From Proales similis (lineage: Eukaryota > Rotifera > Eurotatoria > Ploima > Proalidae): 64,000 nucleotides of DNA. The stretch lies in the NCBI GenBank assembly GCA_019059635.1, contig JAGVRJ010000001.1, positions 62,001-126,000 of the forward strand, in the 5' to 3' direction. The notes below the pieces were generated by a model. The model ran no database searches, was not told the origin of the DNA, and saw only the letters and a list, made by a program, of their open reading frames with translations. This document shows positions 1-11,400 of this stretch, one piece after another; position 1 is the stretch's first letter, and every line of letters starts with the position of its first letter. The position numbers were made by a program, and so were the translations under genes.

Positions 1-875
1 GTCCATGGAGTGAAAAACATAGCATCGACCTTATACATAGACTTGCCGTCGATATCAACCTCGACGATAAAATTCTTGGCCCACTCGATCGGAGTGACGG
101 TGATGGAAACAAATTGAGGCTCGTCTATTGTAATTTTATAAATATCACCGTTTTTTACGGTTCGCGAGCTTATCATGAACGAAGAATCCAACTCTCCGCG
201 TTCACCCATTGCTTGAACAAAGCTCTTGTTCTTGTAGAACTCAAACAATGGCCATGTGACATTTAATGTGCTATTGTAAACGGCCTGTACTTGGCGCTGA
301 ACTTGTCCTTCTCCATTCACATATTCACCATTTTTATTGCGAGATAGCAAATGAATGCCCAAAGGCCCAAGAGGTCCAAGAGGTCCAAGCGCACCCAAAG
401 GTCCAACAGGACCAAGTATTGACCAGATTCCAAGACCCTGCATATGTAAATCAAAGTCGTTAATGTAGGGCATAACATCCCAAAAAGAGTCGCCTAAAGG
501 ACCAGCGCTCGAAAGAGGATTTTCTGGATGTGTAAGAAGAGTGTGTGAGCTCCAAAAGTCTTCCATTAGCCCATAAAAGTGATCATTCCAAATGCTGTCC
601 GCATCCCAAAGATCCTTGATAGCAACACCGGATAACGGGCCAAGAGCACCAAGAGGACCAAGTGAACCAATAGGACCATTGTATCCGAGCGCAGAAGAGT
701 GCTCTAGGTAGAGAGAGCAACCAAGAGGACAATTGACAGGTTTTGGCTTAACATCGCCAAAACTTGAGCTCAAATGTCCGACTAGAGATGAATGTGTGTA
801 CCTTGAGCATGGATTTAAAGCTTGCGCAGAGAGCGCAAGTAATCCAATTAAAATCGGGATCGAGGTTGGCTTCAT
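1..875 (-). CDS. Secreted Gly-Pro-Leu-Gly repeat protein, partial at left edge
   Basis: An uninterrupted minus-strand frame starts at the ATG at 875-873 and is still open at the window edge (291 codons seen, no intron needed). The first 20 or so residues are a clean signal peptide (MKPT, hydrophobic core, ALSAQA), so the protein is probably secreted. Two tandem tracts of G-P-[LIV]-G-type repeats (GPIGSLGPLGALGPL and a longer one encoded near 360-425) bracket a region rich in W, D and F. After the second tract comes a globular, beta-rich stretch. The repeat has a three-residue collagen-like glycine spacing locally but is built of GPLG/GALG units and is not Gly-X-Y collagen. I do not recognise a named family and the function is unknown. 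The C-terminus lies outside the window. Confidence 0.75.
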   Translation of the reverse strand, partial: MKPTSIPILIGLLALSAQALNPCSRYTHSSLVGHLSSSFGDVKPKPVNCPLGCSLYLEHSSALGYNGPIGSLGPLGALGPLSGVAIKDLWDADSIWNDHFYGLMEDFWSSHTLLTHPENPLSSAGPLGDSFWDVMPYINDFDLHMQGLGIWSILGPVGPLGALGPLGPLGPLGIHLLSRNKNGEYVNGEGQVQRQVQAVYNSTLNVTWPLFEFYKNKSFVQAMGERGELDSSFMISSRTVKNGDIYKITIDEPQFVSITVTPIEWAKNFIVEVDIDGKSMYKVDAMFFTPW

Positions 876-1434
876 TTAAACAGTTGATTTGGTTTTACCA
901 ACCCAAGCACTTGTACGAATTTATACTCGTTGGGAACATGGGATTCAGAGAGTGCACACAAATCAAGTCAGGTATACATCTGTTGCTTTCCGAACTTGTG
1001 GTTAAGTTGAACGCGTGATCTCAAAAGGGCTTGCGAGAAATATAATCCAAACGCCTATGAGAAACCTGAGCATAGTGACTAGACAGGAAGTGTTTGTCCA
1101 GTATCAGTTAAGCTCAAAATTAATCAGAATTCAATCTGGCCACTTTGATTCAGATTTATTCTGCTTTTATTCATTCACAAGACTTAATTAAGGTGAAAGA
1201 AAAACAAATTTAAAATGAGTTGAGAAGTTTAATCTGCAGTTGAAGCACTCAAGTGTTTCTTTTTTACATTTAAAGCTGGATGTTCATGTTGCGGGTGACT
1301 CAGCGTCGACCGAGAGTTCGAGCTGAAGCATAGTTGCCATTGGTGGTTGACGAGTAAAGAACAATTGGTACACTAAAAAGTTTAAAACATAATTGAAGAG
1401 GCTAGAGAAATCAATCAGTAGATGAGCGGATAGA
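876..1434. other. Intergenic, no gene seen
   Basis: Upstream region of the repeat protein and 3' flank of the Tweety gene (both minus). A/T-rich, with minus-strand AATAAA-type motifs near 1150-1165 that could serve the Tweety transcript. The short open frames here have no coding character. Confidence 0.5.
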
Positions 1435-3557
1435 TTACTTGCGAGCCGCCTGAAGTGTATGGGTGTCCATGTAGTTGCCGTTTGCTTGGTGCTGCAACGG
1501 ATGTGCGGGTGCACTTGGAGCCATGCTCATGTAAACGTCAGAGCTCATCATGTAATCGTTGAGTCGGTTCTGTTTTGGCTGCTGATCGATTTCATTGACC
1601 ATGACTCGATTGTGGCGCAACGTCGCTGTGCCAGCACCCATGACTGGCTGTGATTGATTGCCCGAGCGACGTCCCAGTGTGGCTGTTCCACTGGTGGTGC
1701 TATTCATTCGCTGAAAGTTGGGACTTTCATTAAACTGGCGAGCTGCAGATATGTTGGTGCGAATTGGCGGGAGGAAAGCGTGGCTCTCTTCTAGACGGTG
1801 ACGCTCATAATACTGCTTGAAATGTAGTCGCCGCCAGGTAGCTGGTATGATGCAGATCAACAATGGTAGAAGAAATCCGATGCAAACGCCTGCGACTGCA
1901 AGAATCGCCAGCGAAGAAATACAATCGGAACAGAGAACACCAACCAGCGCTTGATAGTGAGCGCTTGTCTCATCGCATTTCAGCTGCTTTCGAATCTGAT
2001 CCAAAACACGTTCGATGGCGACTAGAGAAGGCTGGAATTGGTATGAGGCCAGCTGCTGCGGACTTAACAGCGCCGAAGACATTCGCACAAGATTGTCGTG
2101 ATACAGAGTGGCTGCAGTTCGCAGTTTCGATTCGGCTCGATTAAGGTCGAGTCGAAAAGGAAGAAAGCGGCTGTCATACTTTGGGGCTCTACATGTCGTG
2201 TAATATTGAACCACTTGAGAGTAACGAAATTAAACATTGACAACCGAACGTAAGAGGGCTTTGCCTTACAGCTTTTCATGTGATGTCTATCGGCCGCTGT
2301 GAGGACATAAGTGTCCGGGGCAGTGCAAAAGTCAGATATAAACACAGTGATTGCCAGATAGATGGCATTTAATATCCAGAATGTGATCAGTGACAGAACG
2401 GCAGCGAACGCAAAACTAAATATAAACCAAGGTTGAATGATCAGTTCGAGATTCAAAATGAGGCCCTTAAATGCTAGTGGCCATGTAGCATTGGTTCATT
2501 GAAACTTACAAGCAGAGGGAGCCTTTCGAATTGCGCACAAGACCCAGAGCAAGAAGGAGGACCAGAAACATATTGATAGTGACCACACCGATCATCACAG
2601 CCCATCTTTGTTATAACGAGCTTCTAGAAGCGAGATTTAACTTTAAATTTTAAGGTTATCCTTTTACCTGGTGTTTTCGGCCGTTCGAATACTGGCCAGA
2701 TTGTCTTCATAGGCATCTTTCTCGTGCTCGATTTGCTCGAGAGTGTCAAGGGAACGAAATGCTGCATTTAGGGTACTTCTCACACTCACGAGCTCCTTCA
2801 GTGCGTCAGATTTTAGTCTCGCATACATTGAATCATTGTTGCTTTGCACTAAATCTCGCTCAAACTGATTAAGGGTTGCATTCAGCTCGCTTTCGATGGT
2901 CCTCTGGGCTTGGTCAGTCTTCATTAAGCAAAATTAGAATGAGAGCTTAAGAGATAAGCTAGCATCGAAAGTTTTTTTTTAATTACTTTGTTTGATACTG
3001 CGGCGAAATGAGAGGAGAAGCCTTTAATGTGCGTCTCAACATGGTCAAATGCTGAATGCAGCTGCTCACTTCCGAACACAATGAGGGCAAGGCAGATTCT
3101 GTGAAGGGTTCAGCTTTGATCAGGCATGGTTTTAATCGCTTGCTTTTCACTTACGAGAGCATGGCAACGAGTAAAAAGAGCAAGCATTTGCATCTTTTGA
3201 TTCCGAATTGTTTTTTTATAGAAGCAGCTGAGGCACGGCGCCTCATTTTTATATGTCGGGTGTTGCTTTCACAAACTAGGCAGCAGGCGTAGAGTATTAG
3301 AATAAGCAATATGCCTATTAGGATTAGTATGGGCACTGTAGCCCAAAACAGAATTGTCTGAAACAGAATTGAGGTTGAATGTTGGATCAGAAAGAATGGC
3401 AGTGCAGATTGACCCTTACTTCTAGATAGTCGGGATCCTTGGGATCAAATGAGGAGTTGCTGTTGACGAACCACATGTTCAAGTGAGGCAGTGAGTGAAA
3501 GGCCAACACCAACTGGTTCGCATAGGGTCGTATGAAGCTTATAGTCGGCTCTTGCAT
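1435..3557 (-). CDS. Tweety-homologue anion channel (TTYH family)
   Basis: Seven exons on the minus strand: 3557-3420, 3357-3155, 3098-2987, 2918-2668, 2605-2510, 2415-2270, 2213-1435, giving 574 residues. Tweety proteins are five-pass membrane proteins linked to volume-regulated or other anion currents and lipid handling. Hallmarks seen: the N-terminal FHSLPHLN stretch followed by FDPKDPDYLE before membrane segment 1; a segment ending GLVRNSKGSLC (family: GLIRSSKG); then SDFCTAPDTYV (family: SDFCVDPDAYV); QYYTTC; and a last membrane segment followed by TWRRL (family: TWQQ). The extracellular domain between segments 2 and 3 is helical and acidic. The cytoplasmic tail is long and rich in S, T, N and Q. 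The exon starting at 2415 uses an acceptor inside what looks like open coding sequence; only this acceptor keeps the frame and the family alignment. Confidence 0.9.
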
Positions 3558-4277
3558 CTTGGCAGCCGGCTGCGAGTAGATCTAAACTAAACGAAGCAAC
3601 ATGAACGGCTTGGCTTGCGGCGGCATTTTACTCTCTTCCCTCTCTGCATAATTTGCTTATGCATGCCGATCTCTGACCATTCGGACAGGAAGCTTGAATA
3701 ATTGACCGACCGGTATAGACGGACATCAGACTGACTTCTCGCCCCGCAATCGCTCTCGCCATCTCGGCCAATGCATGCGGTCCTCGCATCTACGCCTAGC
3801 CTCAGCGATCGATGGAAAATGTTTAAAGAGCACCAAGTTAGATTAGTTAAACAGTGCCGATAGATTTATGCTAATCACATTCGGTCAATCGTTCCGATGT
3901 GATTAAGCTGATTAGCCAGCAATCGTGATCTACTTAGAATCTAAAACGAGTCTAGTCTGTAGATGCTTGTAGTGATTAATCGATTCATTGAGAACTCTAG
4001 TGGCACCGAATTGAACTATGCGAGAACTGGTTCGATAGGGCACTTTTAGATGCTGTGCCCTCCACAGACAAGACGGGCTGAGAAACTTAGAAATTTGTTT
4101 ATTCAGAAACTTTCCGATTTTATGCATTGTTTGCTTGAATTGAGTCTATAGAACAAGGCCCTGCGGCTAAAGCATGAGCGAATAGAAAAGATGCAACCAA
4201 ATCAAGTAGCTGGAGCCAACTACTTGCATGGCCGCACTTGCCGCCATTATCATTTCTAGTATCGATAAATACATTTT
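3558..4277. other. Intergenic, no gene seen
   Basis: Promoter side of the Tweety gene and 3' flank of the protease gene. A 65-codon minus-strand frame at 3930-4127 has no signal peptide, no homology I recognise and no splice context. I treat it as chance. Confidence 0.5.
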
Positions 4278-5293
4278 TCAATATCCAATTTCCTTCCAAG
4301 TCAAGCCAATCTTACCCTTTTTACGAATCCAGTCGATATAGAAGCTCACTCGGGTGTAAATCCTTTTCCAAATAAACTCACAAGTCATATGGAAAAATGA
4401 AAATAAAATTCTCACCCTGGCTTGCCGACCCGTGCACACTCAAATCCGTATGAAGTAATGCCAATCAAAATGCTCGCTTCACTGTTATTTTGTTCATTTT
4501 TTACATAAAGTGGGCCTCCCGAATCTCCTTGACAAGTGTCTTTCTGACCCATGAGATCACCAGAGCATATCTGTCTATCCCATTTTTTCGGAAACTTTGT
4601 CACCACCGAAGAGCATTTAGCCGAATGGTAAATGCTCAGCTTAACTTCCTGAAGAGGTAACGAGCCAGGTCCAGAATACCAAAGTGCACCCCAACCAACT
4701 GCCCAAGTCTCTGTTCCTTGTTGAAGCTTTAAATCCGAAGGTGCTAACTGGGCTGCTTGAACATAAGTGTCGAATTCAATTGGCTCAGCCAAATATAAAA
4801 GAGCAATATCATTCAGCAAAGTTTTATGATCGAAATGAGGATGCTACAAAGTACAAGTGTTTAAGAGATCATTCAGATAACGACAAGGAATTAAAATTAC
4901 CATTGCCACTCTGATCACACGTCTCATTTGAATAGGCGGCCTCTGAGGATTGACAAGAGAAACAAGACTTCGATCAAGAACTCCCATAAATATTTTGAAT
5001 CTATTAGATCTTCGCTGAAAAACACAGTGCGCGGCGGTAATCAGCATTCTGGACGAGACAATTGTGGAACCACATGTGAAACTCGATTTGTAAAATAGCA
5101 TCGCGGCCGAAGGCCAGCTCGCGGACTCAGCATCATGACCCCCCACGACTTTGGTATGATTCAAAAAGCGTGAAAGCAACCATGAAAAAGGTTGAGATTT
5201 CACTGGTGTCTGATCACTGAAAGCTATTTCATCGACCGCCAAAGAAGGATAAAAAACTAAAATTAGAAAGAAAATGAAGGCTAAGCTTTTCAT
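4278..5293 (-). CDS. Trypsin-like secreted serine protease (S1 family)
   Basis: Three exons: 5293-4901, 4843-4416, 4362-4278, giving 301 residues. A signal peptide (MKSLAFIFFLILVF...SLA) is followed by a short propeptide. The activation site is unusual: VVGGHDAE follows HTK, so cleavage after lysine would free the VVGG terminus. The catalytic triad is complete: His in TAAHC, Asp in LNDIALL just after the first intron, Ser in GDSGGPL. Cysteine pairing fits S1 proteases. The residue six before the catalytic serine is D (KDTCQGDSGG), as in trypsins that cut after K or R. The last exon supplies the usual TRVSFYIDWI helix. Probably an extracellular or digestive protease; the substrate is unknown. 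Confidence 0.92.
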
Positions 5294-5574
5294 TTCGAAT
5301 GATTTGCAAGAATTTTAAGCGACAAAGCTAATGAATAAATAGGAGACAGTTCAAGCATAAAGGATCTGAAAAGTTAAATAAAATACAACGCTCTGATAAG
5401 CAATTAGATATGACTCTGTTTCATCGAAAAGTGGAACTCCCTAACCAAAGAAACAATCGATTATAGCAAAACAATGAGGCATCATCATAACTAAAACCAT
5501 ATGGGTTGCATCACTCACGTCAAACTTAGAAAAAGAAAAAAAATTAAAAAATAAGAAGTGAATTGATATAAAGA
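5294..5574. other. Intergenic spacer between divergent genes
   Basis: Head-to-head spacer between the protease (-) and MATE A (+). A/T-rich and unique up to about 5574, where the duplicated tract begins. No promoter motif is recognisable with confidence. Confidence 0.45.
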
Positions 5575-7010
5575 AAGAATTCGAAAAACCGGATCAAACA
5601 GTGAAATACGAATGCGAAATGAAGAGCGAAAGCAAGTAAATGAAACGCAGTGAAAATAACTAGAAAATGCAATGTTGCTAAGCCTAGACGAACTGTGCGT
5701 CCCAGTCAAAAACTTGAACGGCAAAAAGCCAAACCAACTGATAAAAGAGCTTGATAATAGTCTACCTTTGCGAAACTCCTGTCGAAAGCAACCAGACTGA
5801 GAAGGGCACGAGATGGGAAACTGATAGAAAAGCAGTGCGCCGAATTGGCGCTTAAAGAAACCAGGCAGTAAGCTGAAATGAGCGGCCAACAAACTTGGAA
5901 AATTGCGAACGTTAAGAGCGAGCTCGTCTATTTGCTTCGCACGTCGGCGCCCTTGGTAAGAAAATTGTGGGTGATTGCGACGACCGAGTAAGAAGCTAAG
6001 GCGCCAATCAGTTCTTGCAGACGCTGAGTCAGATGATCCTGCCCCTTGTGAGCATCACATTCTGTGGCCGACTAGGTACCTCCGAGCTGGATGCGGCCTC
6101 ACTGGCCAACACGGTGAGTGCGATAACGACATGGCTTGGCTCACTCCTGCCATAATCCTCTCCTCAGTTGATCAATGTTTGCATGCTTTCGATAATGTTC
6201 GGACTCGGCTCAGCGGCTGACACTCTCTTTCCTCAGGTTCGTGAATCTTGATCGGGACATCTCGCCATCCAGACTCATTCTTCTCAGCTGTTCGGGGCGC
6301 GCAACCTTCGTGGACTGGGAGTGGTGCTGCAGCAAGCGCTGATGGTGTCGGTGTTCGGTGGATTGGTGTCAGCGCTTCTGCTTCTGAATGCGCGTTTCCT
6401 ACTCACCTTTCTTGTGCACGACAAGCACATAGCCGAGTGAGTTCTTGTCCTTATGTGGCCACCTGGCTTGTAAGAAACTTGTTGGAGCTAGACTCACCGA
6501 CCAGTATCTGGTCACATTTCTGCCCGCCATCGCGGTAACTCCATTCTCCGTCTCAAACTTCAAGCAGCCCTTTACGTGCGTTCAAGTCTTACAACGTGAA
6601 CATGGTCATGCAAAAGTTTCTCCAGTCGCAGGTAAATGCCTTGAGCTCTGCCCCATGTCGCGGCTGCTTTTTCAAGCATTTTGTCTGCCCGTCGACGAAA
6701 CCAGCACATCATCTACCCGGTGATGCTGATGAACATGGGCTCGGTGGTTGTCAATGCCATATTGCACTACATCCTTTTGTTCCAACTTGGCCTGGGAGTG
6801 AGGTGAGTATGGGCGGACGAGCGAGCTTTCAATTTTTATGCGATTGACGGAAGAGGGGCGGCTCTATCGGTGGTGATATCCTCGTTCGCTCTTTCGGCCG
6901 TGATGTACGGCTTCATTCGAGTGAAAGGCCTGCTCGATGGAATCTGGAATGGCTGGTCGCGTGAGTCCCTGTTCGGATGGAAGCCGTATCTCAGACTTGC
7001 TGTTCCGGGT
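5575..7010 (+). repeat. Duplicated tract, copy 1 (5' half of MATE A)
   Basis: Near-identical to 13160-14584. It covers about 300 bp upstream of the start codon, exons 1-7, most of exon 8 and the introns between. The left edge lies around the shared cgaaaaaccggatc string. A 12 bp insertion distinguishes this copy at about 5604. Identity falls abruptly within exon 8. The intron after exon 6 is visibly less similar than the rest, so the tract is a mosaic. Confidence 0.9.
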
Positions 7011-8350
7011 GTATTCTACGTCCTTATCGCCTGGTCCAATTTTGAAGTCGGAACATTCGCCTCATGTAAGATTTAATTTATTCTTATAAATTTGAAATTC
7101 ATGATTTTCCTGAAGCCACTATTAACGCAACACAAATCGGAATCATGTCAATTGGTCTTCAAGTTTGTCTTATCTCATTTATGGTTGATTTGTTTACTTA
7201 TTAGTCCCATATGATTCCTCAGTTTAATCTTTTTGCTTTAGTTTCCTCTTTCGATTGGTTGGTTTCTGGATCTGATATTTCTATTTCAACTTATGCTTTA
7301 AACTCTTTAAGGGATTTCGAGTAATATTCGTATCGGTCAGCTTCTGGGATCGAATGAACCTGACAAAGCTAAAGCAATCATTCCTATAGTTTTGTCCCTT
7401 TCTGGTAATGTTTTCCCGATTTCTTTCTTTTTCTTTATGTTTTTATTCTTTTTCCTTTAGTCTTTAATGCGTCTATCGTTTCTTCACTCATATTCTTATT
7501 CTCGGATCAGATACCGAAATTTTTCACCTACGATTCGTAAATTATTTAAAGAGCTTTCATACCTCCGCCCTTTTTAAATGTTCTCAAATTCAAGTGAAAT
7601 CATTGCCGGTTCGAATTTAGCCTTGAAAATATGTTCTGCTCTACACCTGGTGGATGGATTTCAAGTTAGAATTTAAAAAGATTTTTTATTGCACAGGCTT
7701 GTCATTCGAACAAATTGAAGGCTGTTTTCGAGGCCATTACAAGGGCGATTGGAGCCCAAGCTTATGGTCTTATTTCTATCATCGTCGGCTTTTACGTGGT
7801 GTCCACCCCAATCGGTTTATATCTTCTTTTCAAAACGAGCCTAAAAAGTTCCGGATTCTTTGTCGGCCTTGTTCTTGGGTCTGTAGTGAATACAACTCTT
7901 CAGGCCATATTTTCGATTCGATGTGATTGGAAGCGTAAAGCTCTTGAAGTAAGAAAATCAGATCCGTATTCGAAAACGCAGGATTTTAAGAGAATATTCG
8001 TTTAGGTACAAAAAATGAGCAACAAGGAGCGTGAGATAAGCATGAAGATTAAAGAAAATCTCGCGTTCGAAGGCTCGTCGACAGATATTTATGGAGATGA
8101 AAAATGTCCAGATACCGACCACTCAACTAAACCGACTACAGATTCTACAAGTAGAAGACTTACAAGAATCGCAAGCTTAGTGATAAAAGCCTCTTTACTT
8201 TCAGCGCTCATGCTTGGAGTCTTGGTTTCAGCTATTGGAAGAAAATTATGGCCACTCGGTTATCCCATCCACATAAACCAAACTCAAATTTCCGCCAATT
8301 CTTCAAACTCTTCAGCTATTTTTCAAGAAAATCGAATTTTTCTTTTCTAA
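5878..8350 (+). CDS. MATE-family multidrug/organic cation extruder, paralogue A
   Basis: Fifteen exons: 5878-5955, 6012-6113, 6168-6236, 6288-6436, 6492-6534, 6587-6631, 6705-6802, 6854-7065, 7116-7183, 7242-7257, 7312-7404, 7461-7536, 7595-7664, 7721-7948, 8006-8350; 563 residues, close to human MATE1 (570). MATE proteins exchange organic cations for protons at the plasma membrane. Family signatures: FCGRLGTSELDAASLANT in helix 1-2, a GLGSAADTLFPQLFGA loop (family: GLSSACDTLISQTYG), KFLQSQ before helix 5, GISSNIRIGQLLG, and the AIGAQAYG/PIGLYLL pair in the second half. The last exon adds a charged cytosolic linker and a final membrane helix, as in animal MATEs. Exon 10 is only 16 bp. Convergent with the lectin/EGF gene 143 bp downstream. 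Confidence 0.92.
7242..7257 (+). other. 16 bp microexon in MATE A
   Basis: Flanked by tttag and gttggt. It encodes F-P-L-S-I and the first base of a glycine, filling the P-x-G-I-x gap before SSNIRIG exactly as in other MATEs. The same 16 bp exon size occurs in MATE B at 14817-14832 with different sequence, and in MATE C it is fused to the next exon. Confidence 0.85.
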
Positions 8351-8493
8351 AGTTTTTATGGACTACTGAACAAAGAAAGATTAACTAATAGAAAAAGTAC
8401 TTTTGATTAAGTAAAATTAGGGTTAAACATGACTTCACACTTCTTTCTAGTTTCAAGTGGAATAAATTATAAAAAAAGTTTTGAAGATAAATT

Positions 8494-11400
8494 TCAGTTT
8501 ATATAGCGAAGTCGAATGCCTCTTTGGGTAGAGCTTCTCAAGCTTTTGTTCTTTTTTTTCTTTGATATCCTCTTCGATTTAGGATGGCTTTGGTTTTTTC
8601 GCATTGAGCGCATTCGCGACACCAGGGTGGTGGAGTCATTAATAATTATTAGGAACCCGAAAGAGGCAAGAATGATTATAGCCAACACACTCGACGAAAT
8701 GCTTACTGTTTCTATAAAACGCATCTCTGCCGACTGTTCTTGGCATTTGTCTCCCAAGTAGTATTTGACACATTCGCACGAGGTCGTTTGATTTTCGTGT
8801 TGATGACAAACTCCTTTTCCTGAACATCGTTCTGGAGTGCACAAATTTAACTTGTGTTCGCATTTCTCTCCATAATAGCCTTCAGTACAAGAGCAGATTG
8901 CCGTTTGGTTCGCGTACAAACAAGTTCCATTGTTCAGACAGGTAATTGAATCGCTTATACACGGATCGAGAGATAACTCGCATGCTAGACCACCATAGCT
9001 TCCCGTACAATGACAGAAAAGTTTATTACCGTCAATTAACTCGTTCGCACACATTCCTCGCGACGAACAGTTCAAGACACATGCAGTTACATCATACGAG
9101 CCCAACAGCTGGGTAAGCTGCTCCAAGTTATTGTAGTCAAAGAAGACTCGATTCTCTGCGGTGGATACCTGCTGGCTTACTGGATTATAATCGGTGGTTT
9201 CATCTGCTGAAGTGGTGGTTGAAGTTGGTACTGGAGTTGTTGGTTTGAACTTAGAACAGATCCATTTCGCAGTTTGGTTTTCATCGCTCGACAGCTTAAA
9301 ACATTGCTGATCTGCATCATAAAGGACAAACGGTGCACTCGAATTAATCGAATCTGGACAAATATCTTCTAATCTGAGAGCGAAACCAGTAGAGTTCCAG
9401 AATCCTAGAGAGCTCTCGTTAGAAGCCGATTCGTTGCTCTTCAATAAATCGGAAAGCCAAAATAGTTCATAAGGTCCATCTTCGTCCCTCAACATTGAAG
9501 TAAATGCCGAAAGGCTTTCTCTACTTGGAGCCCATCCGGCCTCAAAGCCCATGGACTCGCAATAAGCTTGGAATTCAGTGTAATTCATTGTATGATATTC
9601 GCAGTTGGAAGCCTTTTTCTCGTAGAATAAGTATTCGATCTCTCCAATAGTCTGGCTTTCGGTGCATTGGAATGTTTCTTTTAAGCAAAGTATTAATGTG
9701 GCTAGTTTGGACAAGAGAAAAGCAAATATATGAATTACCTCTTTCCCTAAAGAATCTGCTTGATACATTGGTCTCAACTGTCTCTAGACAAAATTGATCC
9801 TCAAATAAAACCATCCTAACTGGTTCGATCAAACGGGTTTGTGATTTACACGCAAGATCATTTCTTGCTTGGTTGTAATCAACTTTTAAGAATTCTTAAC
9901 CGTTATTGTGCATTTAGCATTGAGATTGAATTATCAAATTACCCAAATAACGTTGAACTTCAGCCGAACTTGTTACGGTTGAATTATAATGGAGTGAAAG
10001 GCCATCAATCAAATCAGTTAGTTTGGAGAGTGTGGTTGTGGATTTTTTGCTTGACCACGAGACCTCTTCACACTCATAAATAGTAACTTGCTTCACCCAG
10101 TGAGGCTTTACAACAATATCGATGGTTCGCCGACAATCTAGACAATAAAAGGTCGAAAACAGTAAGCAAGACAAGATGAAAGAAATTGAAAGAGCAAACT
10201 TTTTTTGCAGATCCAATATCCAGTTTGATTGATTGTAGTTTGATTAAGACACCACCGGCTAAGATCAGAGGCATAAACCAGCTCAAGGTCCCTAAAATTA
10301 GGATCAAGGCTTTTTAAGTCACAAAACTTCTCATTTGGAATCGAATAGTTTTTGTATTCCCAGGCAGCTGAAGCTAGACTTCCATTTGTATGAAAATTGA
10401 TTTCACTAGCGCCAACAAAGTAATTAAATCCTCTCATTAAGTTGAGCTTAATAGCTTCAATTTCGTCCATATTTCCGAACCAAGCAGGATACCAGAATGG
10501 ACCAAAATCGGCGCAGAATTCTTTAACAGACGAAAAGACAATATTTGCTGATTGGCACTCCAACCAAGATCTAGTCATGTAGTAGTCTTGCTCAAATCCA
10601 TTGAAACTTGATGTTTCCTTAATCATATCAGAGGCACATTCAGACGAGCCTTCATCAAACAAAAATTTGTATTTCCCCTTTCATTCATGTTTTTGAAACA
10701 GATAGTAAAACAGCATATTTGCTCACCCGCAATGCATCCGGCGCCAACCAGTTGAACATTATCATGAGGGCGAAGACAGTAGAAGCCTCCATAAGCTTCA
10801 AGTATGACCCCGTGAGGAAGTGTAACATTTGCTGGAACTATGGTCCCGTTGCACGCCATTGTCTGATTATATGTTCCAACTTGATAAAAAAAAATTAAAT
10901 TTAAGCTTGAAAAAGGTTAAACTAACAGTTAAACCGAACCTAAATACTTGGTCGAAATGTTCAAATTTACAAAAGGATCGTGGCTCCAACCGTTCATTAT
11001 TCCGAACAAATCAGAATTCATTAGATTTTTTACATTTTCAAAACAAAATTCATTGGCCTCTCCTAAGGTTTTGAACCAGGGACAGTCGATGAGATCGAAT
11101 TTCCTAACCTCAACGGCACTGATCCTATACTCTTTTGCTCTTATGCATCCTACCAAATCGATTAAGATTAAATAAATTAGAATTCCTCAATTTATAGATA
11201 CGTCGCTTGCAGATCCACTTGGAAGAATAGTCGACCAGGTCGTTTTCAATACATTTGGACTGTAGATTTGTAAAATCCAAAAAAAGAGGCTTTTGTCCGC
11301 TTAGGTCTAAGCCGCATTTTAGAGATTCTAAGGCAGATACATCGGAGCCTAGTGAACTCATTAAGTCAAATTGCCGATTAACTCGAATTAAGTGAAGAAG

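Noticed and set aside
3930-4127. 65-codon minus-strand open frame
   Set aside because: No homology, signal or splice context; typical of chance frames in the intergenic region.
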